Of a stretch of DNA of 64,000 nt, positions 37,860 through 49,000 are shown piece after piece. The stretch comes from Larus michahellis (lineage: Eukaryota > Chordata > Aves > Charadriiformes > Laridae). Below the pieces are notes generated by a model, which had not been told where the DNA came from, ran no database searches, and saw only the letters and a list, made by a program, of their open reading frames with translations. Position numbers and translations under genes: made by a program. The stretch lies in NCBI RefSeq assembly GCF_964199755.1, contig NC_133897.1, forward strand, positions 109,492,037-109,556,036, read 5' to 3'. Position 1 is the stretch's first letter, and each line of letters begins with the position of its first letter.

Positions 37860-39150
37860 ATTCCGCACTCACAAAGTTGCTACCCACAGGAGAGACGGCT
37901 CCCGCCGCCCTGCCCTGCCCTGCCCGCCGCTCCCCGGGCCGCCGCCGTGCCCTGCCGGCCGCCGAGGCGACCCCCCCGCGGCACCTTTTCTTCCACAGAG
38001 CCCTCTCACACCTGCCTGCTGCCCTCCTCTCCGGGACCCGCTCCACCCTCGCCCCCCGGACCCTCCCTCGCCATCCCTCACCGCCTTCTCGGGGCAGCGG
38101 CCGCCGGAGCCGCCCCGGCGGCGGGGCCCCGCCTCCCCCCCGCCGCTCCGGGCTGCGTCCGTGTCCCCCCCGCTCAGCTCCGGCCCCGGCCCTGCCCCCC
38201 GGGCTCCTCTCTTCTCCGCTCCGCCGGCAGCCGGCCGCCGAGGCGCAGTGGCGGCGGTGGCATCCGCCGCCGGGAGCGGCGCTGGGCTCGGCGGCCGGCT
38301 CACGCAGTCGCAGGGAAGAGGAGCAGCCGGGAGCGGCGGCGGGGCCGGGAGCCCGCCCGCCGCCGGAGGACGGCGCGGAGGATCGGCACATCCCTGTTCC
38401 GCCGGGGGCGGCTCTGCCAACTCCCCCTCCCCGCCGCCGCCTCCCCTCCCTCGCTCCCTCCCTCCCTCGCTCCCTCCCCGCCCCTCTACAGCGACATCCC
38501 TGCGAGTTTGCTCCGCTGCCCGCACCCGTCGCCGGGCGCCCCGCCGCCGCATCTCCCCCGCCATCAACTCCGGGGAGCCGCCGGCGGAGGGCAGGCAGAA
38601 GGACCCGAAGTTGCGGCCAGCCCGGGTGAAAAGTAGCGGCGACGCGAAAGGCGACGGAGCCCAGCACAGCCCGGCTCAGCCGAGCGCAAGGCGCCGCCAC
38701 CCGCAGCCCCCCGGACGGGGGCTGGCACCGCGCCCCGGGCCGCCCTGGACGGGGCAGAGCGACGCGGCCCCGCGGCGGCTTCCGGCCGCTCCGACCCCCG
38801 CCCAACCGGCTGCGGTAAGACGGGGTGACACTCGGGGACGCACTCGGCTCCCGGCCGCGGAGGAGGGGGGGAAGGGGGGAGGGATGTTTCGGGGAGGCGG
38901 CCGCAGCGGGGGAGGTCGCCGCCGAAACTTGTTCAAGTTGTGCGGCCCCGGGGCGGCGGGGAGGGGCGGCGGCGGCGGAGCCGGCGGGGGGCGCCCTCTG
39001 CTGGCGGCGGGCGGCGGCGGGGGCGCGGCAGGGGCTGTCAGGGGCTGTCAGGCTTCGTCCCGGCGCTGGCGAGGCGACCGCCCCCGGGGGTCGGTCTGGC
39101 TGCTTTCCCTCTCCGCGCCTTCCTGTCGCCGGCAGAATCGCGCGTGTGGT
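37860..39150. promoter_or_regulatory. CpG island covering the probable DSEL promoter and first exon
   Basis: About 1.3 kb of very GC-rich, CpG-dense sequence stands out sharply against AT-rich flanks. It contains many GGCGG/CCGCC boxes (Sp/KLF type) and a C-rich polypyrimidine block at about 38440-38487. It lies 1.3-2.6 kb upstream of the DSEL start codon in the right orientation. Long open frames occur on both strands here (477 codons plus, 442 codons minus), but they are low-complexity Pro/Arg/Ala/Gly products caused by scarcity of stop codons in GC-rich DNA and should not be annotated as proteins. Divergent transcription is possible. Confidence 0.9.
38440..38487. promoter_or_regulatory. 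C-rich polypyrimidine block, G-quadruplex-capable on the minus strand
   Basis: Repeated CTCCCTC and TCGCTCCC units carry at least six runs of three or more C with short spacers, so the minus strand meets the usual G-quadruplex pattern. It sits inside the CpG island, probably near or within the first exon. Function is inferred only. Confidence 0.5.
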
Positions 39151-40457
39151 ATTACGGAGACGTACATGACATTTACTTTGTTTCATTAATTAATTTATTT
39201 GAGCTCCATTTAATTTTTTGGTGGCGTGTTTCAAATTTGTTTTCTTGGGTAGCTCCTGGTAGCATAACAGGAAAATACGCCCTGAGACCTCACAGCCACG
39301 CAGGAAAAGGCGAAATAAATCGAGCTTAAGTAGCCAATTTGAATTTCTGTTTTGCCAGAGATAAATTCTGTGGAACTTTGAAAATGCTCCTTTTTTGTTT
39401 AATTTCTGTAAAAGAAAAGGTGTATTAACTCATCTTTCCTAGGAAGTTAGCAATACTTTGTTATCTTAAGTACTTTAAATATTTTCTGACACCTGTACAG
39501 CTTCAGAGAACTTTTGTTTCTGTTTCCACAGAAAGAACCAACATGCAAAGTGGAAGGAAACCCGAAACTGCTCTTTTTACAAAAAAACGTTGGCTTTCTG
39601 CCTCTTTCACATGTTTTCCTTTTGCTTCGTAATGGAAGGAGCAGGATTATATGAATCACTGAGGCAAAGTTTGGGCATCATTGACTGAAGATAAGATGAA
39701 AGAAGACTTGAAAATATGTCGATACTCTATGACTATTAGTTCAGACGCACCTTTTACAAACAAAGGGGAATAGCGGTTAAAAGCACTGCAGTTTCATCAA
39801 AAGGAGCTAATGGATGACCTATGTTGATTTTTTATTAATTTTTTTTCCTACCTACTCTCCCATGAGTCCTAAAAGAGAAAGATGGAAAGAGTGTGTATGG
39901 AAATTGAGATAAGGGGAAGGCTGAAGACAATAACTTCAGTTTTGAAGTCTGTTTTCCAAGTGCTGTAAATTCCCTATTTCATCAAATGCAACACATTGTT
40001 TTGAATAAATTATATAGTTTTGTGATCAGTGGAGTTTTTGTCAGCTCTAGAAGTGGAATTTGACCTGATTGAAAGCTTTTTAAAAAAGTAAATGCATGAC
40101 TCCAATTCCTTTTTTCAAGTCAAGTTTTTCAAGTTATCAAGAGACGGTGTTTCAGTCTCTTACTGAGCGTTGTCAACCTGTGTTTTATATGTGTATCTTA
40201 GAGATTGTACTTTTTCCCTTATTTTAGTATTTATGCTGTAGTGTTGTGTTTGAGAAAAGTGAACTGACAAGACACCTGAGATTTAAATTTTCGACAGCCT
40301 TGTTATTTCAATGTTGTAGCGCAGATTGCAAGTAATTTGAGTATCTGTTAGAATGCACAGTACACGCTAAGTTTTTTCTCCTAAAAATATGCCTTAAGAT
40401 GTTAATTTTTTTACTAACTGGGTCAAAGTTTGATATCTGAACATTGTGTTTTGTTAG
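38815..40457 (+). other. DSEL: Inferred DSEL 5' UTR intron
   Basis: A donor-like GCG|GTAAGA occurs at 38814/38815 at the 3' side of the CpG island, and a T-rich acceptor (tgttttgttag) ends at 40457, 39 nt before the coding ATG. Vertebrate DSEL is known to have its whole coding sequence in one exon with noncoding exon(s) upstream, which this arrangement fits. The predicted intron is 1643 nt. Exon 1 would end at 38814, but its start is not determined by the sequence. Alternative donors in the island cannot be excluded. Confidence 0.5.
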
Positions 40458-40460
40458 GAA

Positions 40461-40490
40461 ATGCATGCCTGGGGAAGAGGAGCAGCCTAA
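40461..40490 (+). promoter_or_regulatory. Upstream ORF in the DSEL leader (9 codons)
   Basis: ATG at 40461 opens MHAWGRGAA and stops at TAA 40488-40490, six nt before the DSEL ATG. Its context has G at -3 but C at +4 (moderate). Two further upstream ATGs, at 40465 (stops at 40504-40506) and 40490 (stops at 40562-40564), both have weak context and overlap the DSEL start out of frame. The DSEL ATG itself is strong (A at -3, G at +4). The arrangement suggests leaky scanning or reinitiation control. Confidence 0.5.
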
Positions 40491-40496
40491 TGGATC

Positions 40497-43400
40497 ATGG
40501 CTCTGATGTTCATGGGGCATACTTTATTTCTAGCATTAACAATGTTTGCTGTCTTCGCTTTTGAAGAATCTGTAAGCAATTACTCTGATTGGGTGACTTT
40601 CACAGAAAATGTAGATCGGTATGAAAAAGAGCAACTTGAAGGTCTTAGTGCTGAGCAGAAGATGAAGAAACCAGTTCTTCATCCAAGCTTGTATTTCGAC
40701 GCTGAAGAAGTCCAGGCACTGAGACAGAAGGCTCATACAAGCCATTCGCATCTATTTAGAGCCATCAGAAGTGTGGTGACGGTTATGCTATCCAACCCAT
40801 CATACTACCTACCTCCACCCAAGCATGTTGATTTTGCTGCAAAGTGGAATGAGATTTATGGTAACAATCTGCCACCTCTAGCATTTTATTGTTTGCTGTG
40901 CCCTGAAGATAAAGCTGCATTTGATTTTGCCCTGGAATATATGGATAGAATGGCTGGCTACAAAAACTGGTTGGTTGAGAATGCACCTGGAGATGAAGTG
41001 CCACTCGGCCACTCCCTAACAGGATTTGCCACTGCTTTTGACTTCTTGTATAATTCACTGGAAAAAGAGAGAAGGCAAAAATACCTGGAGAAGATATGGT
41101 CTGTAAGCGAGGAAATGTATGAGTACTCAAAGGTTCGTTCCTGGGGAAAGCAGCTTCTCCATAATCATCAAGCAACCAATATGCTTGCTTTGCTTATTGG
41201 GGCTTTAGTTGCAGGGATGGACAAAGGATCTCAGGCAAATATTTGGAAACACACTGTTGTTGATGTGATGGAGAAAACAATGTTTCTGCTCAATCATATT
41301 GTAGACGGGTCTCTGGATGAGGGAGTAGCTTATGGGAGTTACACCGCCAAGTCAGTAACCCAGTATGTTTTCCTGGCCCAGCGTCACTTTGGTATTAACA
41401 ACTTGGAGAATAACTGGCTCAAAATGCACTTTTGGTTTTACTATGCCACCCTGTTACCAGGCTTTCAGAGGACTGTGGGTGTAGCGGATTCTAATTACAA
41501 CTGGTTTTATGGTCCTGAGAGCCAGCTGGTGTTCTTGGATAAGTTCATCATGAAGAATGGAGCTGGCAACTGGTTGGCACAGCAGATTAGAAAACACAGG
41601 CCCAAGGATGGGCCAATGGTGCCATCCACTGCACAGAGGTGGAGTACACTACACACTGAATTTATTTGGTACGCTGCCGAAATCACTCCTCAGCCACCTC
41701 CTGATTATGGTACTGCTAAAATGCACGTGTTTCCTAACTGGGGAGTTGTTACTTATGGGGCTGGATTGCCAAACAGTCAGACAAACACCTTTGTGTCCTT
41801 TAAGTCTGGAAAACTCGGTGGACGTGCTGTCTACGATATCGTTCACTTTCAACCGTATGCCTGGATTGATGGGTGGAGAAGTTTCAATCCCGGACATGAA
41901 CATCCCGATCAGAACTCTTTCACTTTTGCTCCCAATGGACAGGTGTTTGTATCTGAGGCTCTCTATGGACCTAAACTCAGCCACCTGAACAATGTCTTGG
42001 TCTTTGCTCCATCTCCTACGAGCCAGTGCAACCAGCCTTGGGAGGGACAGCTTGGTGAGTGTGCCCAGTGGCTGAAGTGGATTGGTGACGAGGTTGGAGA
42101 CTCAACTGGAGAAATTATAACAGCCTCCCAGGCTGGAGACATGATGTTTGTGAGTGGTGAGGCGGTATCTGCTTACACATCAGCAATGAAATTGAAAAGT
42201 GTGTATCGCGTTTTGCTGCTCTTAAATTCTCAGACATTGTTAGTAGTAGACCATATCGAGAAGGAGGAAGACTCCCCTGTTAATTCTGTCAGTGCCTTTT
42301 TTCATAATCTTGACATTGATTTTAAATACATACCTTATAAATTTAAGAACAAATACAATGGAGCTATGATGGATGTGTGGGATGCCCACTACAAGATGTT
42401 TTGGTTTGATCATCATGGGAGTAGTCCTGTTGCTAGGATACAGGAGGCAGAACAAGCTGCTGAATTCAAAAAACGATGGACTCAGTTTGTAAATGTTACC
42501 TTTCCAATGAAAAACACACTTACAAGGATTGTTTACCTTTTCTATGGCCCATATGTCAATGTTTCTAACTGCAGACTCATAGATAATGCAAAATCAGGAT
42601 TTCAGATTTCGCTTAGTGTCAACAACACTGAAAATACCATCTCTGTTGTGACTGAATATCAGAATTTAAAGACAAGGTTGGATTACTTGGGATTTGGTGG
42701 TTTTGCCAAAGTAGTTCATGAAAACAAAGTGACAAAGTTTGGTCTAGGTACTGAATCTGTGGAAAAACAGATAAAAAAACATAGGGTGGGTTTCCCATTT
42801 GGATTTAAAGTAAACATAATTGCAGGGTTAATTTTGGGTGTTAGTTTGGTCATACTGGCTTTTCAATGGCGGTTTTACATATCCTTCAGTAAAATGTTGC
42901 GTTGGATCCTGATACTGGTTGTCACACTGTGGCTTATTGAATTGGTGGATGTGTGGAGCATGTGTACTCAGCCCATCTGTGCAAAATGGAGCAGTGACAT
43001 GACAAAGCTAGAACATGATAAAGGCAATAAAGCCAAACAATTAGAAGGAAACCCTGTTGTTTTGCCAGATGTGATCATTACTTCACTTCCTGCTTCTGGA
43101 GCAGAAATTTTAAAACAGCTGTTTTTCAATACCAGTGACTTCTTATACATCAGAATACCTACACCCTATCTCGAAATTCCCGAGACTGAATTTGAAATTG
43201 ATTCCTTTGTAGATCCATGTGAATGGAAGGTTTCTGATGTTCAGAACGGTCATTTTCGTCTTATCCAGGGGTGGCTCCAGTCTCTAGTTCGAGGCACAAA
43301 ATTACATTTACAAAACATTAATTTATATGAAGCTAGCAGAAGTAAAGCTGCTCAGCATTCTGCCATAAGCAAGGACAAAAGGAAAAGATCGAAAAAGAGA

Positions 43401-44147
43401 GAATCTCTGTCAGAGCAAAGAAGCAGGGCAAGAGGGAGTCAAGATAAAGATGCCGAATATATTAGGGAACTGAGAAGGCACCTCATCTATTATCCTAATG
43501 CACGACCTGTGCTTAGTTTAAGTAGTGGGAGCTGGACATTAAAGCTTCCCTTCTTTCAGGAAATCCTAGGACCGTCAATGAGAGCATTATATGTAGTAAG
43601 GGACCCACGGGCATGGATCTATTCAATGTTGTACAAAAATAAGCCAGGCCTTTACTCCTTGAAAAATGTTCCACAACGCTTGGCTGCAATGTTTAAAGGG
43701 GAAAGTGGCAAAGGAAAATGTAGTTTAAATGAAGGCTATGCCTTTGAATATGAATCATTAAGAAAAGAACTTTCAAATTCTAATTCAAACGCAGTTTCTG
43801 TGTTGTCCTATTTATGGCTCACAAACACAGCAGCGGCACTGAGAATAAATGGGGACTTGCAGACAACAAATTATCAGCTGGTGAAGTTTGAAGATATTGT
43901 GAGCTTTCCTCAGAAGACGGCTGAAACAATTTTTGCCTTTCTTGGTATTCCTCTTCCTCCTGCTAGCTTAAACCAAATATTATTTGCCACCTCCACCAGT
44001 CTTTTCTATCTTCCTTATGAAGGGGAAATTTCACCAAGTAGCATTCATGCATGGAAAAAAAACATGCCTCATGAAGAGATTAGACGGATTGAAGATATCT
44101 GTTCTTCTCTAATGGACCACTTAGGATACCCAAAGTTTGTAGAATAA
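40497..44147 (+). CDS. DSEL: Dermatan sulfate epimerase-like protein (DS-epi2)
   Basis: This is a complete 1216-residue protein in one uninterrupted exon, close to the roughly 1210 residues of mammalian DSEL; the paralogue DSE is shorter, multi-exonic and lacks the C-terminal domain. It acts in ER/Golgi membranes and epimerises D-glucuronate to L-iduronate in chondroitin/dermatan sulfate. Residues 1-21 form a signal peptide. About 50-390 is the alpha-helical epimerase domain with HNHQATN (His224) and EGVAYGSY (Tyr279); about 400-600 is beta-rich with [10 protein letters not shown] (His467/His469). These match by motif the DSE catalytic His205, Tyr261 and His450. Two membrane segments lie at about 772-790 and 800-818. 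From about 857 on is a sulfotransferase-like domain with a P-loop-like SLPASGAE (862-869) and a 3'-phosphate motif VRDPRAW (1033-1039), separated by a basic insert (957-985). N-glycosylation sequons are at 28, 666, 688, 709 and 878. The start at 40497 is chosen for the signal peptide and strong Kozak context. No frame damage is seen. Confidence 0.97.
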   Translation: MALMFMGHTLFLALTMFAVFAFEESVSNYSDWVTFTENVDRYEKEQLEGLSAEQKMKKPVLHPSLYFDAEEVQALRQKAHTSHSHLFRAIRSVVTVMLSNPSYYLPPPKHVDFAAKWNEIYGNNLPPLAFYCLLCPEDKAAFDFALEYMDRMAGYKNWLVENAPGDEVPLGHSLTGFATAFDFLYNSLEKERRQKYLEKIWSVSEEMYEYSKVRSWGKQLLHNHQATNMLALLIGALVAGMDKGSQANIWKHTVVDVMEKTMFLLNHIVDGSLDEGVAYGSYTAKSVTQYVFLAQRHFGINNLENNWLKMHFWFYYATLLPGFQRTVGVADSNYNWFYGPESQLVFLDKFIMKNGAGNWLAQQIRKHRPKDGPMVPSTAQRWSTLHTEFIWYAAEITPQPPPDYGTAKMHVFPNWGVVTYGAGLPNSQTNTFVSFKSGKLGGRAVYDIVHFQPYAWIDGWRSFNPGHEHPDQNSFTFAPNGQVFVSEALYGPKLSHLNNVLVFAPSPTSQCNQPWEGQLGECAQWLKWIGDEVGDSTGEIITASQAGDMMFVSGEAVSAYTSAMKLKSVYRVLLLLNSQTLLVVDHIEKEEDSPVNSVSAFFHNLDIDFKYIPYKFKNKYNGAMMDVWDAHYKMFWFDHHGSSPVARIQEAEQAAEFKKRWTQFVNVTFPMKNTLTRIVYLFYGPYVNVSNCRLIDNAKSGFQISLSVNNTENTISVVTEYQNLKTRLDYLGFGGFAKVVHENKVTKFGLGTESVEKQIKKHRVGFPFGFKVNIIAGLILGVSLVILAFQWRFYISFSKMLRWILILVVTLWLIELVDVWSMCTQPICAKWSSDMTKLEHDKGNKAKQLEGNPVVLPDVIITSLPASGAEILKQLFFNTSDFLYIRIPTPYLEIPETEFEIDSFVDPCEWKVSDVQNGHFRLIQGWLQSLVRGTKLHLQNINLYEASRSKAAQHSAISKDKRKRSKKRESLSEQRSRARGSQDKDAEYIRELRRHLIYYPNARPVLSLSSGSWTLKLPFFQEILGPSMRALYVVRDPRAWIYSMLYKNKPGLYSLKNVPQRLAAMFKGESGKGKCSLNEGYAFEYESLRKELSNSNSNAVSVLSYLWLTNTAAALRINGDLQTTNYQLVKFEDIVSFPQKTAETIFAFLGIPLPPASLNQILFATSTSLFYLPYEGEISPSSIHAWKKNMPHEEIRRIEDICSSLMDHLGYPKFVE

Positions 44148-46090
44148 ATGCTGCCGGTCAGCAGAAATTTGCACTAATGATCTCCGACTCCCAATTTGTG
44201 GATAAATATTACAGAAGTTTGTTTATTCTTGTAAAATGTGTACAGTCTGCTACTTTCAGAGAGATTATTTTAAGAAAAAGATAGTTGTTCTTGCAAGTGT
44301 GGGGTTTTTGTTTTGGTTTGGTTTATTTTTTTAAAAAAACCTTGTAACTACTTTTGCTGCCTTTCAAAAAAAGCTGTGTGAGCCTTTGTAGAACTGCCAG
44401 CTGGGTACTCTATAGCTCAGGGGATTAGTAATAGAATATGGAGCTTTTCACCTCCAGCTCACCAGTTTGACTCCAGCTCAAGTGGTTAGCTCCTGAAAGT
44501 ACTTACCATCTGATGATTGTAGGACAGCTTACATGAAATTAAACTGGTTAAACTGGCCCAGTTCCCAATGGTGATAATTAGCCCCCGTGGGCAGGTTTAC
44601 TGATGCATTCTGCCTGTGTCTCACTGGTCACTGTAGTGGTGCAAAACAGACATAAGCTGAGGCTTAAAGGCTGTGCAGCATCCCTTCAGCAGGAGGAAAC
44701 AGCCAGAACATTTGAGTGAATCTAGTTCTTTATTTACAGTCTCAGCAGAAAGGCCTGGGACTGGAATGGACGTGGATATTGAATATCATTATAGGATATG
44801 GTTCTTTCAGCTCAGAGATGTGGCACTTAAATTGGGCTTTGTGCTTGAGGAAAGACTTTATTCTCCATGCCTGACAATGTGGTACCCTTTGTATCCGGAG
44901 AAAAAGAAATGGGGCAAAATCTGAGAAACCAACAAGATCTCCCAAACTAGCAGTTATATTTGGAGAAGATTTTGTGTAGTTTTGACCTGCCTCAACCTAA
45001 CTTAATTTTGAAGGTTAACATCTTGGTTCCTTGCACTGCTTTAGCTGATACCTCTTGTCTAAGAGATTCTGCAAGCATTTTCTCTTTTTGAGTGAGACTC
45101 TTCCATCCTTCTTTTTTGTAACACATTTCTTTGCTGTTTCTTGTGCATAATTTCACTGAGACCAGTGCAAATATTTGATGATATTGTCAATGGCTTATTG
45201 TTGATGTCTGCATAAAATGGCAATTTGAGATTTAGAAGATCTTAAATAAATGTCCAGGTCTGTGTTGCTGAGGGATGTTTTGCTTCTCTGTATAATGGGT
45301 TTCTGAAGGACAACCATTGCTAACCTCAGGTCTTCTTTCAGAGAGGGGAGAAATCCGGAAGTCACCCATCCCTCAGCCACCTCACATTTGAGTGATGTTT
45401 CCCTGCAGTAAACTATTTCCAAAGTTGTCAGATTTTTATCATGATTTGTGTTTCTTTAACATGGTGCTGTAATATGATATTGGTTTGGAAACAGATAGGC
45501 TAGACAGGATAGATGTGTCTTTGTCACAGCTTATTTTCTTCTTGAGTTTGCGCATGCCCATTAAGAAAAAAAATTCCCATTTCCCAATTTAACTTGCTCA
45601 GCATTCTTTGGAAATGCATGCATATTGTAAACGTCTGCAGATGTGTAAATCAGATCACAAAGAGACATCTGTTTCCTTTACCATCTGTTTTTTATTACAA
45701 ATGGAATTGTCTTGAAATATGCCTCAGTTGGTTTGTGGGAGCTGGGATTAGAGTTTTGGCTTATTATATTGAAATATGCGTGTAATCACTGTTTATTTGG
45801 GTGGTAAGCATTAGACAATGTCAAAAGTGCAGTGAGTTTCTTTGTACAGATTACAGGTACCCTTGCTGATGTTCAATATAGAGTTCTTGCCTTTCCTTCC
45901 AATCTTACTATTATGTCCCTGTCTTACCTTGCTGTCTTGTCCCTCCCATACGTACATTTCACATCCTTGGGAGCATGTTGTGATGTCTCATTTTATCCTA
46001 GATAAAAATAGCTCTTTCTCGGCCAGTCATTACTATGTCAAAATAGGCCTCTAGCACAATAAAGCTATTGATAATTTGTGGTCTCATTGA
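44148..46090 (+). other. DSEL: Probable DSEL 3' UTR
   Basis: This plus-strand sequence after the DSEL stop has no coding signal. AATAAA hexamers occur at 44143-44148 (overlapping the stop codon), near 45244-45249, and at 46058-46063 within cacaataaagctattg, the last followed by a GT/T-rich stretch, so 46.08-46.09 kb is my best guess for a major 3' end. Longer isoforms are possible. A tRNA-like SINE remnant lies inside at about 44400-44480. Confidence 0.45.
44400..44480 (+). repeat. Possible tRNA-derived SINE remnant in the DSEL 3' UTR
   Basis: tatagctcaggggattag (44411-44428) resembles a tRNA D-arm/A box (TRGCNNARYNGG), and cagtttgactcc (44463-44474) resembles a T-arm/B box (GGTTCRANTCC), about 50 nt apart, near tRNA spacing. 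The intervening stretch does not form a convincing anticodon arm, so this is more likely the head of an old tRNA-derived SINE than a tRNA gene. I cannot assign the family. Confidence 0.35.
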
Positions 46091-49000
46091 CCATAACTTA
46101 GCTGTCATTTACTAGCAGCAGTTGTTTTTTTCCCCCTTCAGTCCTAGGTCTTACCTCTGGCTAGGTGGAATGCCATGTTAAAGGATGCATTAAACAAGTT
46201 CATACACACTGACATGTTAGTGAAACTTTGGTTTCCAAGTATCATTCTCTCAAATTGGCTTCTCTCTGAAACCATTTTTGATTGTATGCTTAAAATAAAA
46301 TAAAAAAAAGTATTGATGTCTGTACAGTCTGTACTTGATAGAATAAGTTTCAGCATTTTCCTTTTATTTCCAGGATTTATGCTCTAGAATCAGAAAAATG
46401 AAAAGGCTTTTCTCTGTCAGATGTTTTAGGGCAGCAGAAGGTAAGCAATCAGATTGACTGTGTGTTTGTGGAAGTATAAAGACATCTTAAAATCCCTTTC
46501 TGAAAGTGACATGAAATGACACAATAGCCTGTAAACCAACTTTTTGTTTGTTTTTGAGGAGTTAGGGTGGATAGAATTGTCTGTTGGGAGCATCATCTGT
46601 GCTGCTTTTGCAATGCAGGTTGTTCCATGCACTTACGTTCATAATAGCATCGTTGCTGTCGTCATTATATGCAAGATTTAGGAGCTATTTCTTTTCTGTA
46701 CTGTACTTTCCTGGTTCAAAGAATGCATCATCCATTATTCAGATTTTGTTGCATTATGTGTCCTTATACAGTTGTGAAAAGGTGGAAGAGAATTCTTTTC
46801 TTTATTTTTAGATCTTGTTGTGAGGGCAAATGCATTAAAATCATTATGCTAAAAAATATGTAAAAGGAAAAGCAGTGTCTTTGAAAACAACAGGGTAGGA
46901 ATGCCTAAGGTACGGAAGTCACCAATTTGCAATCAAATGATTGTTTTGTTGAGTTTTAGATGTTAAGTTACATGACCACTTGACCGAAGTTAGTACCAGA
47001 CAGGAGGCATCCCAACTATGGAGCTGAATGACTGTGTACTGGGATTGTGGCCTTCTACCTGTATGAATAGCAACCCGAGACACAGCCGAAAGCTGAATAA
47101 ACACGCATATGGTTGACAAGAATGCCCACTAAAAGATGCAGATCTGGGACTTTGTAGAATAAATTTCAGTGGCGCCATCCATAAAATGACAGTTGTTGTG
47201 GTATGGAGAAGCAGGAATACTGTGGAGGCCTGGTGATAAAAAAAATAAAAAAATAAACTTGCCTTTGTCTATTAAAGGATAAATTCCAATTTTTTGTCTG
47301 TGCTGATCTTAAGTCAAATCGGTCATTAAATAGAACTTTTATTTTTCTTATGCAAATGTTCTCATTGAGACTAGTGTGGTTCCGTGAATGAAGAATATAA
47401 GTGCAATTTGATAGTATTAAGTGATTTTGTGGGCGTGCAGTTATCCTCAAAATTTTTTCTGTCTCTAGCATCCAGAGGAAGAACGGTCACTACATAGACA
47501 CAGAAATTAACCTCCCCTGTCTCCGTATAGTAATGTTTAAGACTGTCAGTGAAATTTAAGAATTGATAGACCTTTTTGAAAAGCATGTCTGTTCAAGTGC
47601 ATTGTACTGAAGAGTGTTCTGGCGCTTTCAGTTACACTTTCATAAAGATGATCATGAAAACTTGTCTCAGTACTTTATCTTAACTTTGCTTCCTTTTTCT
47701 CCCTGTGTTAAACGTTGGTAATTATTTGTACTATATTGTAGTTTCAACTGTCCAATTATGAGACAGCTAAGATTTTGACGTATCTGAGAAAGGGAGGCTT
47801 TATTTAAATGCTTACATCTCTGAATCATATTTGGAAGCCTAAGAAAAATAAACGCAGAGGAAAACATTTCAGTTATTTACTTAGTTTGTAACTAAGCGAC
47901 ATTGGCCCTGGGGAGATGCACATGGGTCTTGGCTTTCAGAGTTCTATCAAATCACATGAATCTATAGTCTCTGAGCGTACCTAAATGCCTCTATTGCTCC
48001 CAGCAGGCTTTTTCCAAGAGCAATGTCTGTGGAGATGAGCCTCAGTATCGTGGTCAGATTGGTTCCTTTCACCCTCTTTAGCACACAGTTGGCATGCAGT
48101 CCTTGTCAGATTTATGCTTGAACAGTTAATTTGCCAGATCCAGAGTTGAATTTCTGTACAAGATCCTCAATTATGTGTAAAACATATGGCAGAATTCATT
48201 TGACAGTGTAATACTATTTTGATAGTGTTAGAATGCAAATCAAACAAAAAATGTGCTTCAGATTTTATGAAGTTATTGGTCACTGATTGGTAAAGCTGCA
48301 GTCATGGATCAGGTTTTTTTTTAACCATAAAAACGGTTTCACTTGCTGTTGAAACTTAATGATCTGACTGCTAGGAGAGTCCTGGCTCTACCTAACAGTT
48401 AATTTATTTTCAGTGCTAGTCTTAGAGACACCGTTTATTTGATGACCATGAACATACATAATTTGAATATAATACTAATTTGCTGAAAACATTTGAAGAA
48501 CACAGTCCAAGATTAAGGATAAAAATATGTTACCTCAATACTTCTGTAAGTTACAAAAATTAGCCCCTTTGCGAGTGGCCCATATATTGGGTTCCATATG
48601 TTGGAATATTTTATAATTAGAAACTATGATATTTATTTAGGTGACTTAGAAGTAATTTATCAAAATGATTTCTTTTTAATTACACATAAAATTATTTTCT
48701 TCAAAAGGATAAGTAGTGCATCTTAACACTTCTGTGATCAGGTTATCCTAAGCTTTCCTTCCTTTCTCTGGACCCCCTTTTAGCTTTGGTTCAGACTAAA
48801 ACCTTTGTTTAAATCTTATAAAGAATGGTCTGTTTTCTGAGTGAGGAGTCTAGCTGGAGACTCTTATAATCTCAAATTCCATTTCATCGCATTTCAGTAT
48901 GGAATATCATGGACTACGAGTCATGGATCAAATCCCTAAATTGTGAGCTGTTCAGAATTGGGCCATAAGCGGAATGATGCCTAGCTGACCTAAATCAATG

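Noticed and set aside
37858..39186. 442-codon minus-strand frame in the CpG island
   Set aside because: Same cause as the plus-strand frame; no motif or codon bias specific to this strand.
37756..39189. 477-codon plus-strand frame in the CpG island
   Set aside because: Pro/Arg/Ala/Gly low-complexity product of GC-rich DNA with few stop codons; overlapping frames are open on both strands. It fits promoter/first-exon DNA, not a protein.
41557..41988. 143-codon frame inside DSEL
   Set aside because: Out-of-frame shadow of the DSEL coding sequence.
44400..44480. Functional tRNA gene
   Set aside because: A/B-box-like blocks are present but there is no acceptor-stem pairing or clear anticodon arm; kept only as a possible SINE remnant.
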